DNA of 64,000 nucleotides from Streptomyces sp. NBC_01232 (GCF_035989885.1 NZ_CP108518.1:6749001-6813000); one strand, 5' to 3'. Shown: positions 42,842 through 52,069, counted from the first letter of the stretch. Numbers and translations: made by a program. The notes: a model not told the origin generated them from the sequence alone.

Positions 42842-43506
42842 GCCGTCGCCAGGTGGGCGAACAGGCCGTGCTGCCGGGCGTCGTCCGGGGCGGACCAGCC
42901 GGCCAGCACCTGCCCCCGTACGCCGTCGCCGGCAGGCGCGTCGCCGGGGAGCAGCACCCGGACGACGGCCAGGGTCCACACCGGGCGTTCCCGCCCCGCC
43001 GGCCCCACGGTGACCAGGGTCGCGTCCGCGGTGTCCGTCACCGTCCCCGGGCCGGTGAGGCCCTCCGGCACGCCGGCCGCCCCGGTGCGGACCTCGACCG
43101 TCGGGTCGGGGGTGTCGCTCGTGTTCTGGTCCTGGGCCGTCGCGCGGCCCGCCAGCAGGGCCAGCAGCTGCTCGACCAGAACCATGTCGCGGGTCCCGTC
43201 GTAGATCCAGCGCTGGCCCAGCGCACCGTGCTCGGACGTGCCGATCAGGGCGTCCCCGGCACCCTCCAGCGGCGCCCCGCGGTAGGTGAGCGGGACCAGG
43301 TAGTTCACCGGCGCGGCCCCGCAGGTGTCGGTGACCACCATGAACTCGATGCCCACCTCGCCCTCGGGGTCGTCGAGCCGGAAACCGCCGGCCCTGGCGA
43401 GCTGCGGGCCACCCGTGCCTCCCCGGTACCAGGGGCGCAGGGGCAGCCAGCCGGCGAGGAGTTCGAGCTTGCCGGGCGACATGGTGGTGCGGTGAATGAC
43501 GGCCAT
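42838..43506 (-). CDS. maltokinase N-cap-like domain protein
   Basis: A 222-residue protein resembling the N-terminal cap of actinobacterial maltokinase (Pep2/Mak), often annotated loosely as '1,4-alpha-glucan branching protein'. It begins MAVIHRTTMSPGKLELLAGW with LPLRPWYRG, and includes GFRLDDPEGEVGIEFMVVTD, YLVPLTYRGAPLEGAGDALI, and GQRWIYDGTRD. No kinase catalytic domain follows, so it is a stand-alone cap; activity unknown. Start ATG 43506. Overlaps the convergent neighbour by 4 bp. Confidence 0.7.
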   Translation of the reverse strand: MAVIHRTTMSPGKLELLAGWLPLRPWYRGGTGGPQLARAGGFRLDDPEGEVGIEFMVVTDTCGAAPVNYLVPLTYRGAPLEGAGDALIGTSEHGALGQRWIYDGTRDMVLVEQLLALLAGRATAQDQNTSDTPDPTVEVRTGAAGVPEGLTGPGTVTDTADATLVTVGPAGRERPVWTLAVVRVLLPGDAPAGDGVRGQVLAGWSAPDDARQHGLFAHLATA

Positions 43507-43649
43507 GATCCACAACCTACCCCGCACGCCCGGGTGTTGACCGGCCGACCGGTGCGCCGTCCGTACGGGCGTCCGCCCCGTCCTCGGCGTCCGCCCCGCC
43601 GCCCCGAGCGCTGCCCCGGCCGTCGTCCGGGCTCCCTGGGTGTGCCATC

Positions 43650-44660
43650 TCATGACATGGGTTCCTCGCGGCAAGGCTCGGCGGCGTAGGACGTGAGGCG
43701 AGCGGCGAGCGCGATGACGAGGTCGCGGAGTTCATCGGGGCGCTCGATGACGAACGGCCGGTCGAGTGAGGCGAGTACCGAGGGCAACCAGTCGAGCCGC
43801 TCCGCCCGCAGCTCGACGCGCAGCCAGCGCTCGGTCGCGCGGTCCTCGCCGGCCGCGGACTCGTGCTCCTCCAGGCTCGCGACGCTGGCCGGAAGGTGGG
43901 CGCGGATCTGCTCGACTGTCCCGTGGATCCGCAAGGTCACCTCATGCTGGTATTCGGCCGTGGCGAACCCTGACAACACGCGCTGTTCCGGACCGGGACC
44001 CACTGGCGCTTCGAACGAGCCGGGCAGGGTCCGCGCGTCTGCGATGCGATCGAGCCGGAAGGTTCGGTCCTCGCCGGTCTGGGCGTCCTTGCCCGTGACG
44101 TACCACCGGCCCGCATGGGCGACGATCCCGTACGCGTGCAGCGTGCGTTCGCTGCGTCGTCCGTCACGGTCGGTGTAGCGGATGGAGACCGGTCGGTGGT
44201 GGCGCACCGCATCGGCGATCGTGAGCAGGACCCCAGCGTCCGGGGTGTCGAACTCGCCGGGCTGCTCCGTGAAGGCGAGAGCTTCCAGGAGGGTGTCGAG
44301 CCGACGGGCGATGTGCTTGGGCAGCACCCGCCGGATCTTCGCCGACGCCGTCTCGCTTGCCGTGCGCTCCGTCGTCGTCAACCCTGCTCGGCGGCCCGCG
44401 ACCAGGCCGAGCACCACGGCCAGCGCCTCGTCGTCGCTGAGCATGAGCGGAGGCAGGCGGTACCCGGGAGCCAGCCGGTACCCGCCGTAGCGGCCGCGCA
44501 CCGATTCCACGGGCACGTCGAGGTCGATCAGTTGGTCCACATACCGGCGCACGGTGCGCCCTTCGACGCCGAGACGGTCGGCGAGTTCGGCCACCGTCCG
44601 GGTGCCGCCCGACTGCAGCAGCTCCAGGAGTGTCAGCACGCGGCCGGTCGGTCGAGGCAT
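43650..44660 (-). CDS. WYL-domain transcriptional regulator (YafY-type)
   Basis: A 336-residue regulator: N-terminal HTH_11 (residues 4-60, VLTLLELLQSGGTRTVAELA, DRLGVEGRTVRRYVDQL), and a WYL domain (about 145-230) with AYGIVAHAGRWYVTGKDAQT and FRLDRIADA, then a WCX-like C-terminal part. WYL domains bind nucleic acid or small ligands. It diverges from the VOC gene at 44754 with a 93-bp gap that should hold both promoters, a pairing very common in streptomycetes, so it probably regulates that gene. Confidence 0.9.
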   Translation of the reverse strand: MPRPTGRVLTLLELLQSGGTRTVAELADRLGVEGRTVRRYVDQLIDLDVPVESVRGRYGGYRLAPGYRLPPLMLSDDEALAVVLGLVAGRRAGLTTTERTASETASAKIRRVLPKHIARRLDTLLEALAFTEQPGEFDTPDAGVLLTIADAVRHHRPVSIRYTDRDGRRSERTLHAYGIVAHAGRWYVTGKDAQTGEDRTFRLDRIADARTLPGSFEAPVGPGPEQRVLSGFATAEYQHEVTLRIHGTVEQIRAHLPASVASLEEHESAAGEDRATERWLRVELRAERLDWLPSVLASLDRPFVIERPDELRDLVIALAARLTSYAAEPCREEPMS

Positions 44661-44753
44661 GTTGGCACCCTAACGCGAATACAGGACCGATTCTGTCCAC
44701 TATTTCTCCTAGCCTGCGACGAGCACGCCTCCAGCACAGCCAAGGAGATTCCC

Positions 44754-45152
44754 ATGGACTTCGTCTCGATCCGCATCATCACCGGCGACGTCGCACGCCT
44801 CGTCGACTTCTACGAGCGAGCCACAGGGGCGCGGGCGACGTGGGCCACCGAGGACTTCGCCGAACTCCAGACCGCGGGCGCCACCCTCGCGATCGCCGGC
44901 ACCCGCACCGTCCCGCTGTTCGCCCCGGGCTCTGCCCGCCCGGCGGACAATCACAGCGTGATCACCGAGTTCCTCGTCGATGACGTGGACCGCGTTCACC
45001 AGAACCTGACCGGCTTCGTCACCGACTTCGTCAACGAGCCCACCACGATGCCCTGGGGCAACCGGTCGCTGCTGTTCCGCGACCCCGACGGCAACCTCGT
45101 CAACTTCTTCACCCCCGTCACACCGGCGGCCATCGAAAAGTTCGCACGCTGA
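44754..45152 (+). CDS. VOC family (glyoxalase-like) protein
   Basis: A 132-residue two-module VOC fold protein. The metal/substrate segments are DFVSIRIITGDVARLVDFYE, ITEFLVDDVDRVHQNL, PWGNRSLLFRDPDGNLVNFF. ATG 44754 has AAGGAGATTCCC upstream, an optimal ribosome site. It lies divergent from the WYL regulator and could be an isomerase, dioxygenase or fosfomycin/bleomycin-type resistance protein. The IS481 transposase starts 49 bp downstream. Confidence 0.87.
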   Translation: MDFVSIRIITGDVARLVDFYERATGARATWATEDFAELQTAGATLAIAGTRTVPLFAPGSARPADNHSVITEFLVDDVDRVHQNLTGFVTDFVNEPTTMPWGNRSLLFRDPDGNLVNFFTPVTPAAIEKFAR

Positions 45153-45201
45153 CGCCACGCACAGCCGCTCACGCGGGAGCCCTGAGATCCCACGGCTCCC
45201 G

Positions 45202-46305
45202 GTGAACGCGGCCGCCGAGTCCAGGAGCGCCACCAGCAGGGGACATCGGAACGCACCGCTGACCCTCGAAGGACGTCTGCGCTTGTGTCTGCGGGTCGAC
45301 GCCGGACGTCCGATCGCGCACGTCGCTGCTGGAGCCGGGATCACCAGCCGCTGCCCGGCGAAGTGGTACGCCCGCCGGCGCGCGCACGGCGAGGACGGAC
45401 TGCTCGACCACTCCTCCAGTCCCGCCACCAGTCCCGCCCGCACCCCCGAGGACATCGCCGACCTGGTGGAGGCGCTGCGGCGGCAGACCAAGCACGGACC
45501 AGCCCGGCTCGCCGCCGACCTACAGCGGCTGCACGGCGTCACACTCGCGCCGGCGACCGTACACCGCATCCTGGTGAGGCGAGGACTGGGCCGGCTCCGG
45601 GACCTGGATCCACCGACCGGCGAGCAGCTGCGCGAGGTCATCCGCTACGAGCACGACAGGGTCGGCGACCTGGTACACGTCGACATCAAGAAGCTCGGAC
45701 GCATCCCGACCGGCGGCGGCTGGCGGATGCACGGCGTCGCCACCGAGTCCGCCCGCGCCTCCAAACGCACCGGTCCCGGCACCGGCAAGGTCGGATACAC
45801 GTACCTGCATTCGGCGCTCGACGACCACTCCCGGCTCGCCTGCACCGAGGCCCTGGACGATGAGAAGGCCGTCACTGCGGTCGCCTTCTGGAACCGGGCC
45901 GTTTCCTTCTTCGCCGCCCACGGCATCACGCGGATCCGCCGCTGCCTCACCGGCAACGGCGCGTGCTACCGGTCTACGACCTGGGCTGACGCCCTCGCCG
46001 CGACCGGTACGAAGCACAAGCGGACCAGCCCGTACACGCCGCGCACGAACGGGAAGGTGGAGAGGTGTAACGGGACGCTCACCCGCGAGTGGGCGTACGT
46101 CCGCGACTACACAACCGAGCATGAACGCCGCGTCGCACTCGTGGAGTTCGTGAACTACTACAACGACGAGCGGCCGCACGCAGCGCTCGGCGGCCGACCG
46201 CCCATCAGCCGGACCGCCGGGAGCGACTACCAGATCGTCTTCGACCAGCCGCCCGAACCACTCGCGGACATCCCGCAGCAGCTCACCTTCGAGGACTTCG
46301 CGTAA
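45202..46305 (+). CDS. IS481 family transposase with a lost catalytic Asp
   Basis: A 367-residue integrase-fold transposase. An N-terminal helix-turn-helix (APLTLEGRLRLCLRVDAGRP on) precedes the rve domain. The first Asp is present (LVHVDIKKLG) and the Glu is present (TNGKVERCNGTL). The second, normally L-T-D-N-G, reads L-T-G-N-G: codon GGC at 45952-45954, one base from GAC. So the DDE triad is broken and the enzyme is probably dead. GTG start. No clean terminal inverted repeats or target duplication were found around it, so the element's ends may have decayed. It sits between the VOC and MerR genes. Confidence 0.85.
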   Translation: MNAAAESRSATSRGHRNAPLTLEGRLRLCLRVDAGRPIAHVAAGAGITSRCPAKWYARRRAHGEDGLLDHSSSPATSPARTPEDIADLVEALRRQTKHGPARLAADLQRLHGVTLAPATVHRILVRRGLGRLRDLDPPTGEQLREVIRYEHDRVGDLVHVDIKKLGRIPTGGGWRMHGVATESARASKRTGPGTGKVGYTYLHSALDDHSRLACTEALDDEKAVTAVAFWNRAVSFFAAHGITRIRRCLTGNGACYRSTTWADALAATGTKHKRTSPYTPRTNGKVERCNGTLTREWAYVRDYTTEHERRVALVEFVNYYNDERPHAALGGRPPISRTAGSDYQIVFDQPPEPLADIPQQLTFEDFA

Positions 46306-46326
46306 CCAAGATCCGAATGAGACGAC

Positions 46327-47058
46327 CTAGGCCTCCGGTTCCGAGACGAACGCCGCCCGGAGTTCCTCCCGCAGTGACCGCTGGAAGGCCGTCACCAGCG
46401 CCTGGACCACCATCGGCTGCATGTGCGCCGACAGCGCCTTCATCGACTCCACCCGCTCCGGATCGCTCTCGCCCTCCGTGAACGGCCCCCACACCTCGTC
46501 CCGGAACAGCGCCGTCAGCTCGTGCGCCGCCGCCCGGGCGTGCGCCACCAGTACCGTGCGCGCCGCCAGGATCGTCTCGTGCGCGATCGGCACGTCGAGC
46601 AGTGCGACCCCCAGCCGCAGCAGGCCCACGTCCACCCGGAACCCGTCCCGGGAGGCGCCGAGCACGTTCATCGCCGTCAGCCGCCCGACATCGGTGTCCG
46701 ACAGGCTCCGCCCCGCCCGCTTCTCCAGCTCCTCCCGGGACACCTCCTGGGCCGCGTCCGGAGCCCAACTGGCCACCATCGCCCGGTGGATCGCCAGGTC
46801 GTGGGCGCTCAGGTCGTCCGGCAGCGCGTCCAGGTAGCGCTCGATGGCGGACAGGGTCATGCCCTGGTGCTGCAACTCCTCGATCAGGGCCAGCCGGGAC
46901 AGGTGTTCCGGTCCGTAGTGCCCCACCCGACGAGGGCCGATCACGGGAGGGGGCAAAAGCCCGCGGGTGCTGTAGAAACGAACGGTGCGCACGGTGACGC
47001 CCGCCCTGGCCGCCAGCTCGTCGACGGTGAGCATCGGCTCGGGTGCCTGGTCGGCCAT
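46327..47058 (-). CDS. MerR family regulator
   Basis: A 243-residue regulator: N-terminal MerR HTH (MLTVDELAARAGVTVRTVRF, YSTRGLLPPPVIG) followed by the RLALIEELQHQGMTLSAIER helix, and a long helical effector domain. No Cys ligands for metal. ATG 47058 is used. It diverges from the acyl-CoA synthetase at 47144. The gap contains nested inverted repeats, so it probably responds to a fatty acid or acyl-CoA and controls that gene. Confidence 0.9.
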   Translation of the reverse strand: MADQAPEPMLTVDELAARAGVTVRTVRFYSTRGLLPPPVIGPRRVGHYGPEHLSRLALIEELQHQGMTLSAIERYLDALPDDLSAHDLAIHRAMVASWAPDAAQEVSREELEKRAGRSLSDTDVGRLTAMNVLGASRDGFRVDVGLLRLGVALLDVPIAHETILAARTVLVAHARAAAHELTALFRDEVWGPFTEGESDPERVESMKALSAHMQPMVVQALVTAFQRSLREELRAAFVSEPEA

Positions 47059-47087
47059 CGTCTGCGCCTCGCTCTCTGCTCCACAGC

Positions 47088-47117
47088 TTGGGTTCAACAG
47101 TATTGCTGTCGCACCAA
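47088..47117. promoter_or_regulatory. nested dyad: TTGG...ACAG-TATTG-CTGT...CCAA
   Basis: ACAG/CTGT arms at 47097-47109 lie inside TTGG (47088-47091) and CCAA (47114-47117), with nearly the same centre. The site lies between the MerR and acyl-CoA synthetase starts; spacing suits MerR-type binding. Confidence 0.5.
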
Positions 47118-47143
47118 CGATGTGAAACGGCCAGGAGCTGCCC

Positions 47144-48997
47144 ATGACCACGAACCTGCGACTGCCCGGACGACCCGAAGAGATCACCGTGCCGGCCCTG
47201 CTGGCCCGCAACGCCGCCGAGTACGGGGAGCTCCCCGCCCTCTCGTGGCGGTCCGGCCCCGACGCCGCCGAGTGGACGACCCTCACCTGGAGCGAGGTGC
47301 GCCGCAAGGTCGCCGTCCTCGCCTCCGGGTACGCCGCCCTCGGCGTCGAGCGCGGCGAACACGTGCTGATGATGATGGGCAACCGCCCCGAGCACTGGCT
47401 CAGCGACCTCGCCCTCGTCCACCTCGGCGCCGTGCCCGTCACCGTGTACGGAACCTCCGCGCCCGAGCAGATCGCCCACATCGCCCGCCACAGCCGGGCC
47501 CGGCTCGCGGTCGTCGAGGGCGCCCGCGAACTCCTGCGGTGGGAGCCGCTGCTGGCCGACGGCGCCGTGCCCCTGGAGCGTCTCGTCGTGGCCGAAGCGG
47601 CCGAGGCCGGCGCCCACTCCACCTACGGCTCCCTGCACGCGGGCGGCGCCCGCCTCCACCGCGCCGACGCCTTCGAGAAGGCCTGGCAGGAGACCCGCCC
47701 CGAAGACCCGCTGACCGTCGTCTACACCTCCGGCACCACCGGCGACCCGAAGGGCGTGCGGCTGACCCACCGCAACCTCATGCTCCAGGCGATCCGACTG
47801 GACCGGCACGTGGACCTGCCCGAGCACGCCGAGCACATCTGCTACCTGCCGTTCGCGCACATCGCCGAGCGCGTCCTCGGCATCTACCTGCCCCTGCTGC
47901 GGGCCTCGCACGTACGGCTGTGCGCCGACCCCGCCGCCGTGTCGGGGGCCGTCCGCGAGCTGCACCCGGTGCAGTTCTTCGGCGTGCCCCGGGTGTGGGA
48001 GAAGCTCGCCGCCTCGGTCCGCGCGGTCCTCGCGCAGCTCCCCGAGGAGCAGCGCTCGGCCATCGAGGCCGCGAACGACCTGGCCCGCGCCCGGGCCGCG
48101 CACCTGGAGCGCGGCGAGGAGGTACCGGCCGAGCTCGAAGCCTCGTACGCGGGGGCCAAACAGCAGGTGCTGGACCCGCTGCTGGGGCTGGCGGGCATGG
48201 ACCGGCTGATGTGGACGGCCAGCGCCACCGCGCCGATGCCGATCGACGTGGTCCGCTTCTGGGCCGGCTGGGGCATCACCATCATGGACGCCTGGGGACT
48301 GACCGAGACCTCGGGCGTGTGCACGGTCAACAGCCCGGACGGCTTCCGGCTCGGCTCGGTGGGCCGCGCGATCGAGGGGCTGGAGCTGAGACTGGCCGAG
48401 GACGGGGAGATCCTCACCCGGGGGGCGACCGTCTTCGGCGGCTACCTGCGGCCGGACGGCTCGGTGGAGAGCGCCTGCGACGACGAGGAGTGGTTCCCGA
48501 CGGGGGACATCGGCCGGCTCGACGAGGACGGGTACCTCTGGCTGACCGACCGCAAGAAGGAGCTGATCATCACCTCGAACGGAAAGAACGTCTCGCCGGC
48601 CCTGGTGGAGAACACGGTCAAGGAGCACCCGCTCATCGGGCAGGCCCTGGTCCACGGCGACGGCCGTTCCTACCTCGTCGCCCTCCTGGTCCTGGACCCG
48701 GAGCTGGCCCCGGTCTGGGCCGCGGCCCGGGGCATCGAGGCCGCTTCCGCGGCGGAGCTCGCCGCGCACCCCGCCGTACGCGAGGAGATCGCCCGCGCGG
48801 TGGAGGCGGCCAACGCCCGGCTGAACCGGACCGAGCAGATCAAGCGGTACCGGCTGCTGACCGAGGAATGGGGTCCCGAGACCGGGGAGCTCACGCCCTC
48901 GCTCAAGCTCCGCCGCCGGGTGGTCCGCGACAAGTACGGCGCACTGATAGACGGCCTGTACGAGGAGCCGTACGAGGAGCCGTACGAGTCCGCGTAA
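47144..48997 (+). CDS. long-chain acyl-CoA synthetase (AMP-dependent ligase)
   Basis: Activates fatty acids with ATP and CoA through an acyl-AMP. The 617-residue protein has the P-loop VYTSGTTGDPKGVRLTHRN, 'ICYLPFAHIAERVLGIYLPL', WGLTETSGVCTVNSPDGFRL, TGDIGRLDEDGYLWLTDRKK and a C-terminal lid with KRYRLLTEEWGPETGELTPS. The last residues repeat E-E-P-Y from a 12-bp DNA duplication near 48961-48990. It diverges from MerR, with a hairpin terminator downstream. Could feed the beta-oxidation operon at 32-39 kb, but that is inference. Confidence 0.93.
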   Translation: MTTNLRLPGRPEEITVPALLARNAAEYGELPALSWRSGPDAAEWTTLTWSEVRRKVAVLASGYAALGVERGEHVLMMMGNRPEHWLSDLALVHLGAVPVTVYGTSAPEQIAHIARHSRARLAVVEGARELLRWEPLLADGAVPLERLVVAEAAEAGAHSTYGSLHAGGARLHRADAFEKAWQETRPEDPLTVVYTSGTTGDPKGVRLTHRNLMLQAIRLDRHVDLPEHAEHICYLPFAHIAERVLGIYLPLLRASHVRLCADPAAVSGAVRELHPVQFFGVPRVWEKLAASVRAVLAQLPEEQRSAIEAANDLARARAAHLERGEEVPAELEASYAGAKQQVLDPLLGLAGMDRLMWTASATAPMPIDVVRFWAGWGITIMDAWGLTETSGVCTVNSPDGFRLGSVGRAIEGLELRLAEDGEILTRGATVFGGYLRPDGSVESACDDEEWFPTGDIGRLDEDGYLWLTDRKKELIITSNGKNVSPALVENTVKEHPLIGQALVHGDGRSYLVALLVLDPELAPVWAAARGIEAASAAELAAHPAVREEIARAVEAANARLNRTEQIKRYRLLTEEWGPETGELTPSLKLRRRVVRDKYGALIDGLYEEPYEEPYESA

Positions 48998-49003
48998 CCG
49001 GAC

Positions 49004-49045
49004 GCACCGGTGCGGTGAGCGGGACTGAGCCCACCGCACCGGTGC
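49004..49045 (+). terminator. 14-bp perfect hairpin after the acyl-CoA synthetase
   Basis: GCACCGGTGCGGTG (49004-49017) pairs with its exact complement at 49032-49045. It lies 6 bp past the stop. Beyond it, up to 49209, only the BCCT leader is seen. Confidence 0.7.
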
Positions 49046-49209
49046 TCCGACCACCCAGACCCCCGCTCTCTCCCCCCGCCCCCGCCCCGCCCCGGTGAAC
49101 CGCCGCGCAGGTGACCTGCGGCCTTCGTGGGCCGATATGGGCTTAAATCTGGAGTGCATGACGTTTTGTCACGCTCTTCAGGTCCAGTCCTCCGGGGAAG
49201 GGGGCTTCG

Positions 49210-50889
49210 TTGCCGGCCGATCAAGGTTCCCGCACGGACAAGGTGGTCTTCGGGGTCACCGCGGGCCTGACCCTCGCCTTCGTGCTGTGGGGCGCCGTGG
49301 CCACCGATTCGCTGGAGAGCGTGTCGAGCCACCTGCTCGAAGGGCTCATCCACAACGGCGGCTGGGCCTTCGTGCTCGCCGCCAGCGCCTTCGTCGTCTT
49401 CGCCCTCTGGCTGGCGATCAGCCGCTACGGCAGGATCCGCCTCGGCCACGAGGACGAGGTCCCGGAGTTCCGTACCGTCTCCTGGGTCGCCATGATGTTC
49501 AGCGCCGGCATGGGCATCGGGCTCATGTTCTACGGCGTGAGTGAACCCCTGACGCACTACGAGGTGCCCCCGCCCGGCACGCATCCGGCCGACTCCGCCG
49601 AGCGGATCCAGACGGCGATGGCCACCACCCTGTTCCACTGGACGCTCCATCCCTGGGCCATCTACGCCGTCGTCGGGCTCGCCATCGCCTACAGCACGTT
49701 CCGCCGCGACCGCCGCCAGACGATCAGTGCCGTGTTCGAGCCGCTGATCGGGGCCCGGCACGCCCACGGCGGGGCCGGCCGGGTCATCGACATCGTGGCG
49801 ATCTTCGCCACCCTCTTCGGATCCGCCGCCTCACTGGGCCTCGGGGCGCTCCAGATCGGCAGCGGGATCCAGGAGCTGGGGTGGATGGAGACGGTCGGCA
49901 CCGCGCTCCTCGTGGGCGTCATCGCCGTCCTGACCGTCGCCTTCGTCGCCTCCGCGGTCTCCGGCGTGGAGCGGGGCATCCAATGGCTGTCGAACATCAA
50001 CATGGTGCTCGCCCTCGTGCTCGTCGTCTTCGTGTTCATCGCCGGGCCGACCATCTTCGTGCTCGACCTCCTGCCGACGTCCCTGGGCGCCTACCTCGGA
50101 GACCTCCCCCAGCTCATCGGCCGCACCGAGGCCACCGGCGCCGGCGAGGTCGCCGACTGGCTGGGCAGCTGGACGGTCTTCTACTGGGCCTGGTGGATCT
50201 CCTGGACCCCGTTCGTCGGCATGTTCATCGCCCGGATCAGCCGCGGCCGCACCATCCGGCAGTTCATCGGCGGCGTCATCCTCGTACCGAGCACGGTCAG
50301 CCTGCTGTGGTTCTGCGTCTTCGGCGGCACGGCCATGAAGCTCCGGGAGAGCGGCGACCTCCCCCGGGAGAGCACCCCCGAGGGGCAGCTCTTCGGGCTG
50401 CTCCAGCAGTTCCCCGCCGCCACGGTCATGAGCCTGCTGGTCATGGTCCTCGTCGCGATCTTCTTCGTCTCCGGCGCGGACGCCGCCTCCATCGTGATGG
50501 GCACGCTCTCGCAGAAGGGCGTCCTCGAACCGTCCAGGCCGGTGATCGTCTTCTGGGGCGTGGTCACCGGCGCCGTCGCGGCGATCATGCTGCTCATCGG
50601 CAACGGCGAGGGCGACGCGCTCGCCGGACTGCAGAACCTGACGATCCTGGTCGCGGCACCGTTCACCCTGGTCATGATCGGTATGTGCGTGGCGCTCATG
50701 CGCGACCTGCGCCGGGACCCGCTCATCATCCAGGACGAACAGGGCGAGGAGGCCGTGGCCGTGGCCGTGGCCGCGGGCCAGGAGGAGTACGACGGCGAAT
50801 TCGAGATCCGCATCGGCCCGTCCGGCGGTCCGGACGCGGACGCGGCGCAGTCGTCCTCCGCGTCCCCGCCGCCCGACGGCCGGTCATGA
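49210..50889 (+). CDS. BCCT family glycine betaine/choline transporter
   Basis: A 559-residue membrane protein with about 12 TM helices, importing betaine, choline or carnitine, usually against osmotic stress. The family signature is present: FYWAWWISWTPFVGMFIARI, then SRGRTIRQFI. An FSAGMGIGLMFYGVSEPLTH stretch (TM3, the Gly-rich unwound helix with G-M-G-I-G) suggests sodium- or proton-coupled transport. Start is TTG at 49210 preceded by GGGGAAGGGGG. The C-terminal ~60 residues are acidic and disordered (EEAVAVAVAAGQEEYD), suitable as an osmosensory tail. Confidence 0.92.
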   Translation: MPADQGSRTDKVVFGVTAGLTLAFVLWGAVATDSLESVSSHLLEGLIHNGGWAFVLAASAFVVFALWLAISRYGRIRLGHEDEVPEFRTVSWVAMMFSAGMGIGLMFYGVSEPLTHYEVPPPGTHPADSAERIQTAMATTLFHWTLHPWAIYAVVGLAIAYSTFRRDRRQTISAVFEPLIGARHAHGGAGRVIDIVAIFATLFGSAASLGLGALQIGSGIQELGWMETVGTALLVGVIAVLTVAFVASAVSGVERGIQWLSNINMVLALVLVVFVFIAGPTIFVLDLLPTSLGAYLGDLPQLIGRTEATGAGEVADWLGSWTVFYWAWWISWTPFVGMFIARISRGRTIRQFIGGVILVPSTVSLLWFCVFGGTAMKLRESGDLPRESTPEGQLFGLLQQFPAATVMSLLVMVLVAIFFVSGADAASIVMGTLSQKGVLEPSRPVIVFWGVVTGAVAAIMLLIGNGEGDALAGLQNLTILVAAPFTLVMIGMCVALMRDLRRDPLIIQDEQGEEAVAVAVAAGQEEYDGEFEIRIGPSGGPDADAAQSSSASPPPDGRS

Positions 50890-50894
50890 CGGCG

Positions 50895-50938
50895 CGCCTT
50901 CGGACCGGGCCGCGCCGGCCCGGCCCGGCCCGAAGGCG
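50895..50938. terminator. bidirectional hairpin between BCCT and sphingomyelinase genes
   Basis: CGCCTTCGG (50895-50903) pairs with CCGAAGGCG (50930-50938) around a GGGCCG/GGCCC inner stem. It sits between two convergent genes. Confidence 0.65.
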
Positions 50939-50949
50939 AGGCCGGCGGC

Positions 50950-51939
50950 CTAGCGTCCGATCAGCGGGTAGTGGTCGGAGAGGTTGTCGTAGGTGTAGGA
51001 CGTGCCCCAGCTGGAGACCGTCCAGGGCGCCGACTGCTCCTTCACCACGTTGTTCTCCCAGCCCGCCGGGCGGGCGTTGCCCTTGCGGTAGAGGACGTAG
51101 TCCAGGTCCTCGCGCGGGTCCGTCGGGTAGCGGTATTTCGCTATGGAGTTCAGCGCGGTGTCGAAGGAGTACGGGTGACCCGTGCGCGTGTCGGAGTCGG
51201 CCAGGTCGGCGTTGGCGAGCAGGCTCGCGTACTCGGGCGTGCGCGAGTCGACGTTGAGGTCGCCCGCCACGATGACCTGCTCGTTCGCGGGGATGTTCTT
51301 CCCGTCGAGGAAGGCGTCCACGGCCCGGAACTGACGGGCGCGCATCTCGGCGGCCTGGCCCGCGCCGCAGCCGGGGTCGGTGGACTGGGCGTGCGTACCG
51401 ACCACGTGCACCCTGGTGCCGTTCACGTTCAGCACGACGTAGGCGAAGCCCTTGTTGGACCACCAGTCGGCGCCGCAGGCGTCCTTGTAGACGACCTGCT
51501 CCTTGCGGAGGATCGGCCACTTGCTCAGGACCGTGACGCCGCCGTCCTCCGGGGTGGTGGAGGAGTACGCGCCGCCCGTGGCGTCCCAGCCGCTCTTGCT
51601 GCGGCCGACGACCGGGGTCTGGTACGGGTACTGCGCGGCGGAGTTCGCCTTCAGCGCGTCCGAGGAGCTGTTGTCGAAGGCCTCCTGGAGGACGACCACG
51701 TCGTGGCCCTTGTAGAAGGACGCCTTGGGGATCTCCGCGGCCCGGTGGTCCTGGCCCCAGTTGGGGTACAGGTTCTTGCTCATCAGGAACACGTTGTACG
51801 ACAGGACGCTGAGCCGCGGGGGCGCGGCGCTCTCCGCCGCCGTGGCGGACGGGGCGGTGGTGACGGCCAGCGCGCCTGCGGCGACCGCGGCGACGGCCGT
51901 GGCGGCGGCGCGGCGCGAGCGGGGCGAGGAAAGCAGCAT
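50950..51939 (-). CDS. secreted sphingomyelinase C-like phosphodiesterase
   Basis: A ~329-residue exported enzyme of the endonuclease/exonuclease/phosphatase fold, splitting sphingomyelin to ceramide and phosphocholine. Signal peptide SRRAAATAVAAVAAGALAVT ends at ATAAES. Active-site motifs: LSVLSYNVFLMSKNLYPNWG, VVLQEAFDNSS, VVGTHAQSTDPGCG, VIVAGDLNVDSRTPEY, EDLDYVLYRKG and LSDHYPLIG (catalytic His). ATG 51939 gives a standard signal peptide and has GGAG upstream; ATG 51954 in frame is possible. The choline released could be taken up by the neighbouring BCCT carrier; that is inference. Confidence 0.9.
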   Translation of the reverse strand: MLLSSPRSRRAAATAVAAVAAGALAVTTAPSATAAESAAPPRLSVLSYNVFLMSKNLYPNWGQDHRAAEIPKASFYKGHDVVVLQEAFDNSSSDALKANSAAQYPYQTPVVGRSKSGWDATGGAYSSTTPEDGGVTVLSKWPILRKEQVVYKDACGADWWSNKGFAYVVLNVNGTRVHVVGTHAQSTDPGCGAGQAAEMRARQFRAVDAFLDGKNIPANEQVIVAGDLNVDSRTPEYASLLANADLADSDTRTGHPYSFDTALNSIAKYRYPTDPREDLDYVLYRKGNARPAGWENNVVKEQSAPWTVSSWGTSYTYDNLSDHYPLIGR

Positions 51940-52069
51940 GAAGGTCTCCATCATTCCTGCAGGGGAAGATCGACGCCGTCATACAAGCAGCACCAGTTAC
52001 CTCTGGGTAACACCCGTGCAGAGACTTTCTGTCCGTAAGACGGCCGTCCGGTGCTCGCATACTTGTCCC

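Noticed and set aside
42838..43506. Glycogen branching enzyme
   Set aside because: The name is sometimes attached to this family, but no GH13 catalytic motifs are present; only the maltokinase N-cap-like part is seen.
44681..44698. GGAC...GTCC inverted repeat between the WYL and VOC genes
   Set aside because: Arms are only 4 bp; too weak to call as an operator at this base composition.
46283..49159. 958-codon minus frame over the acyl-CoA synthetase
   Set aside because: Shadow of the plus-strand synthetase and of the MerR gene in another frame; no domains.
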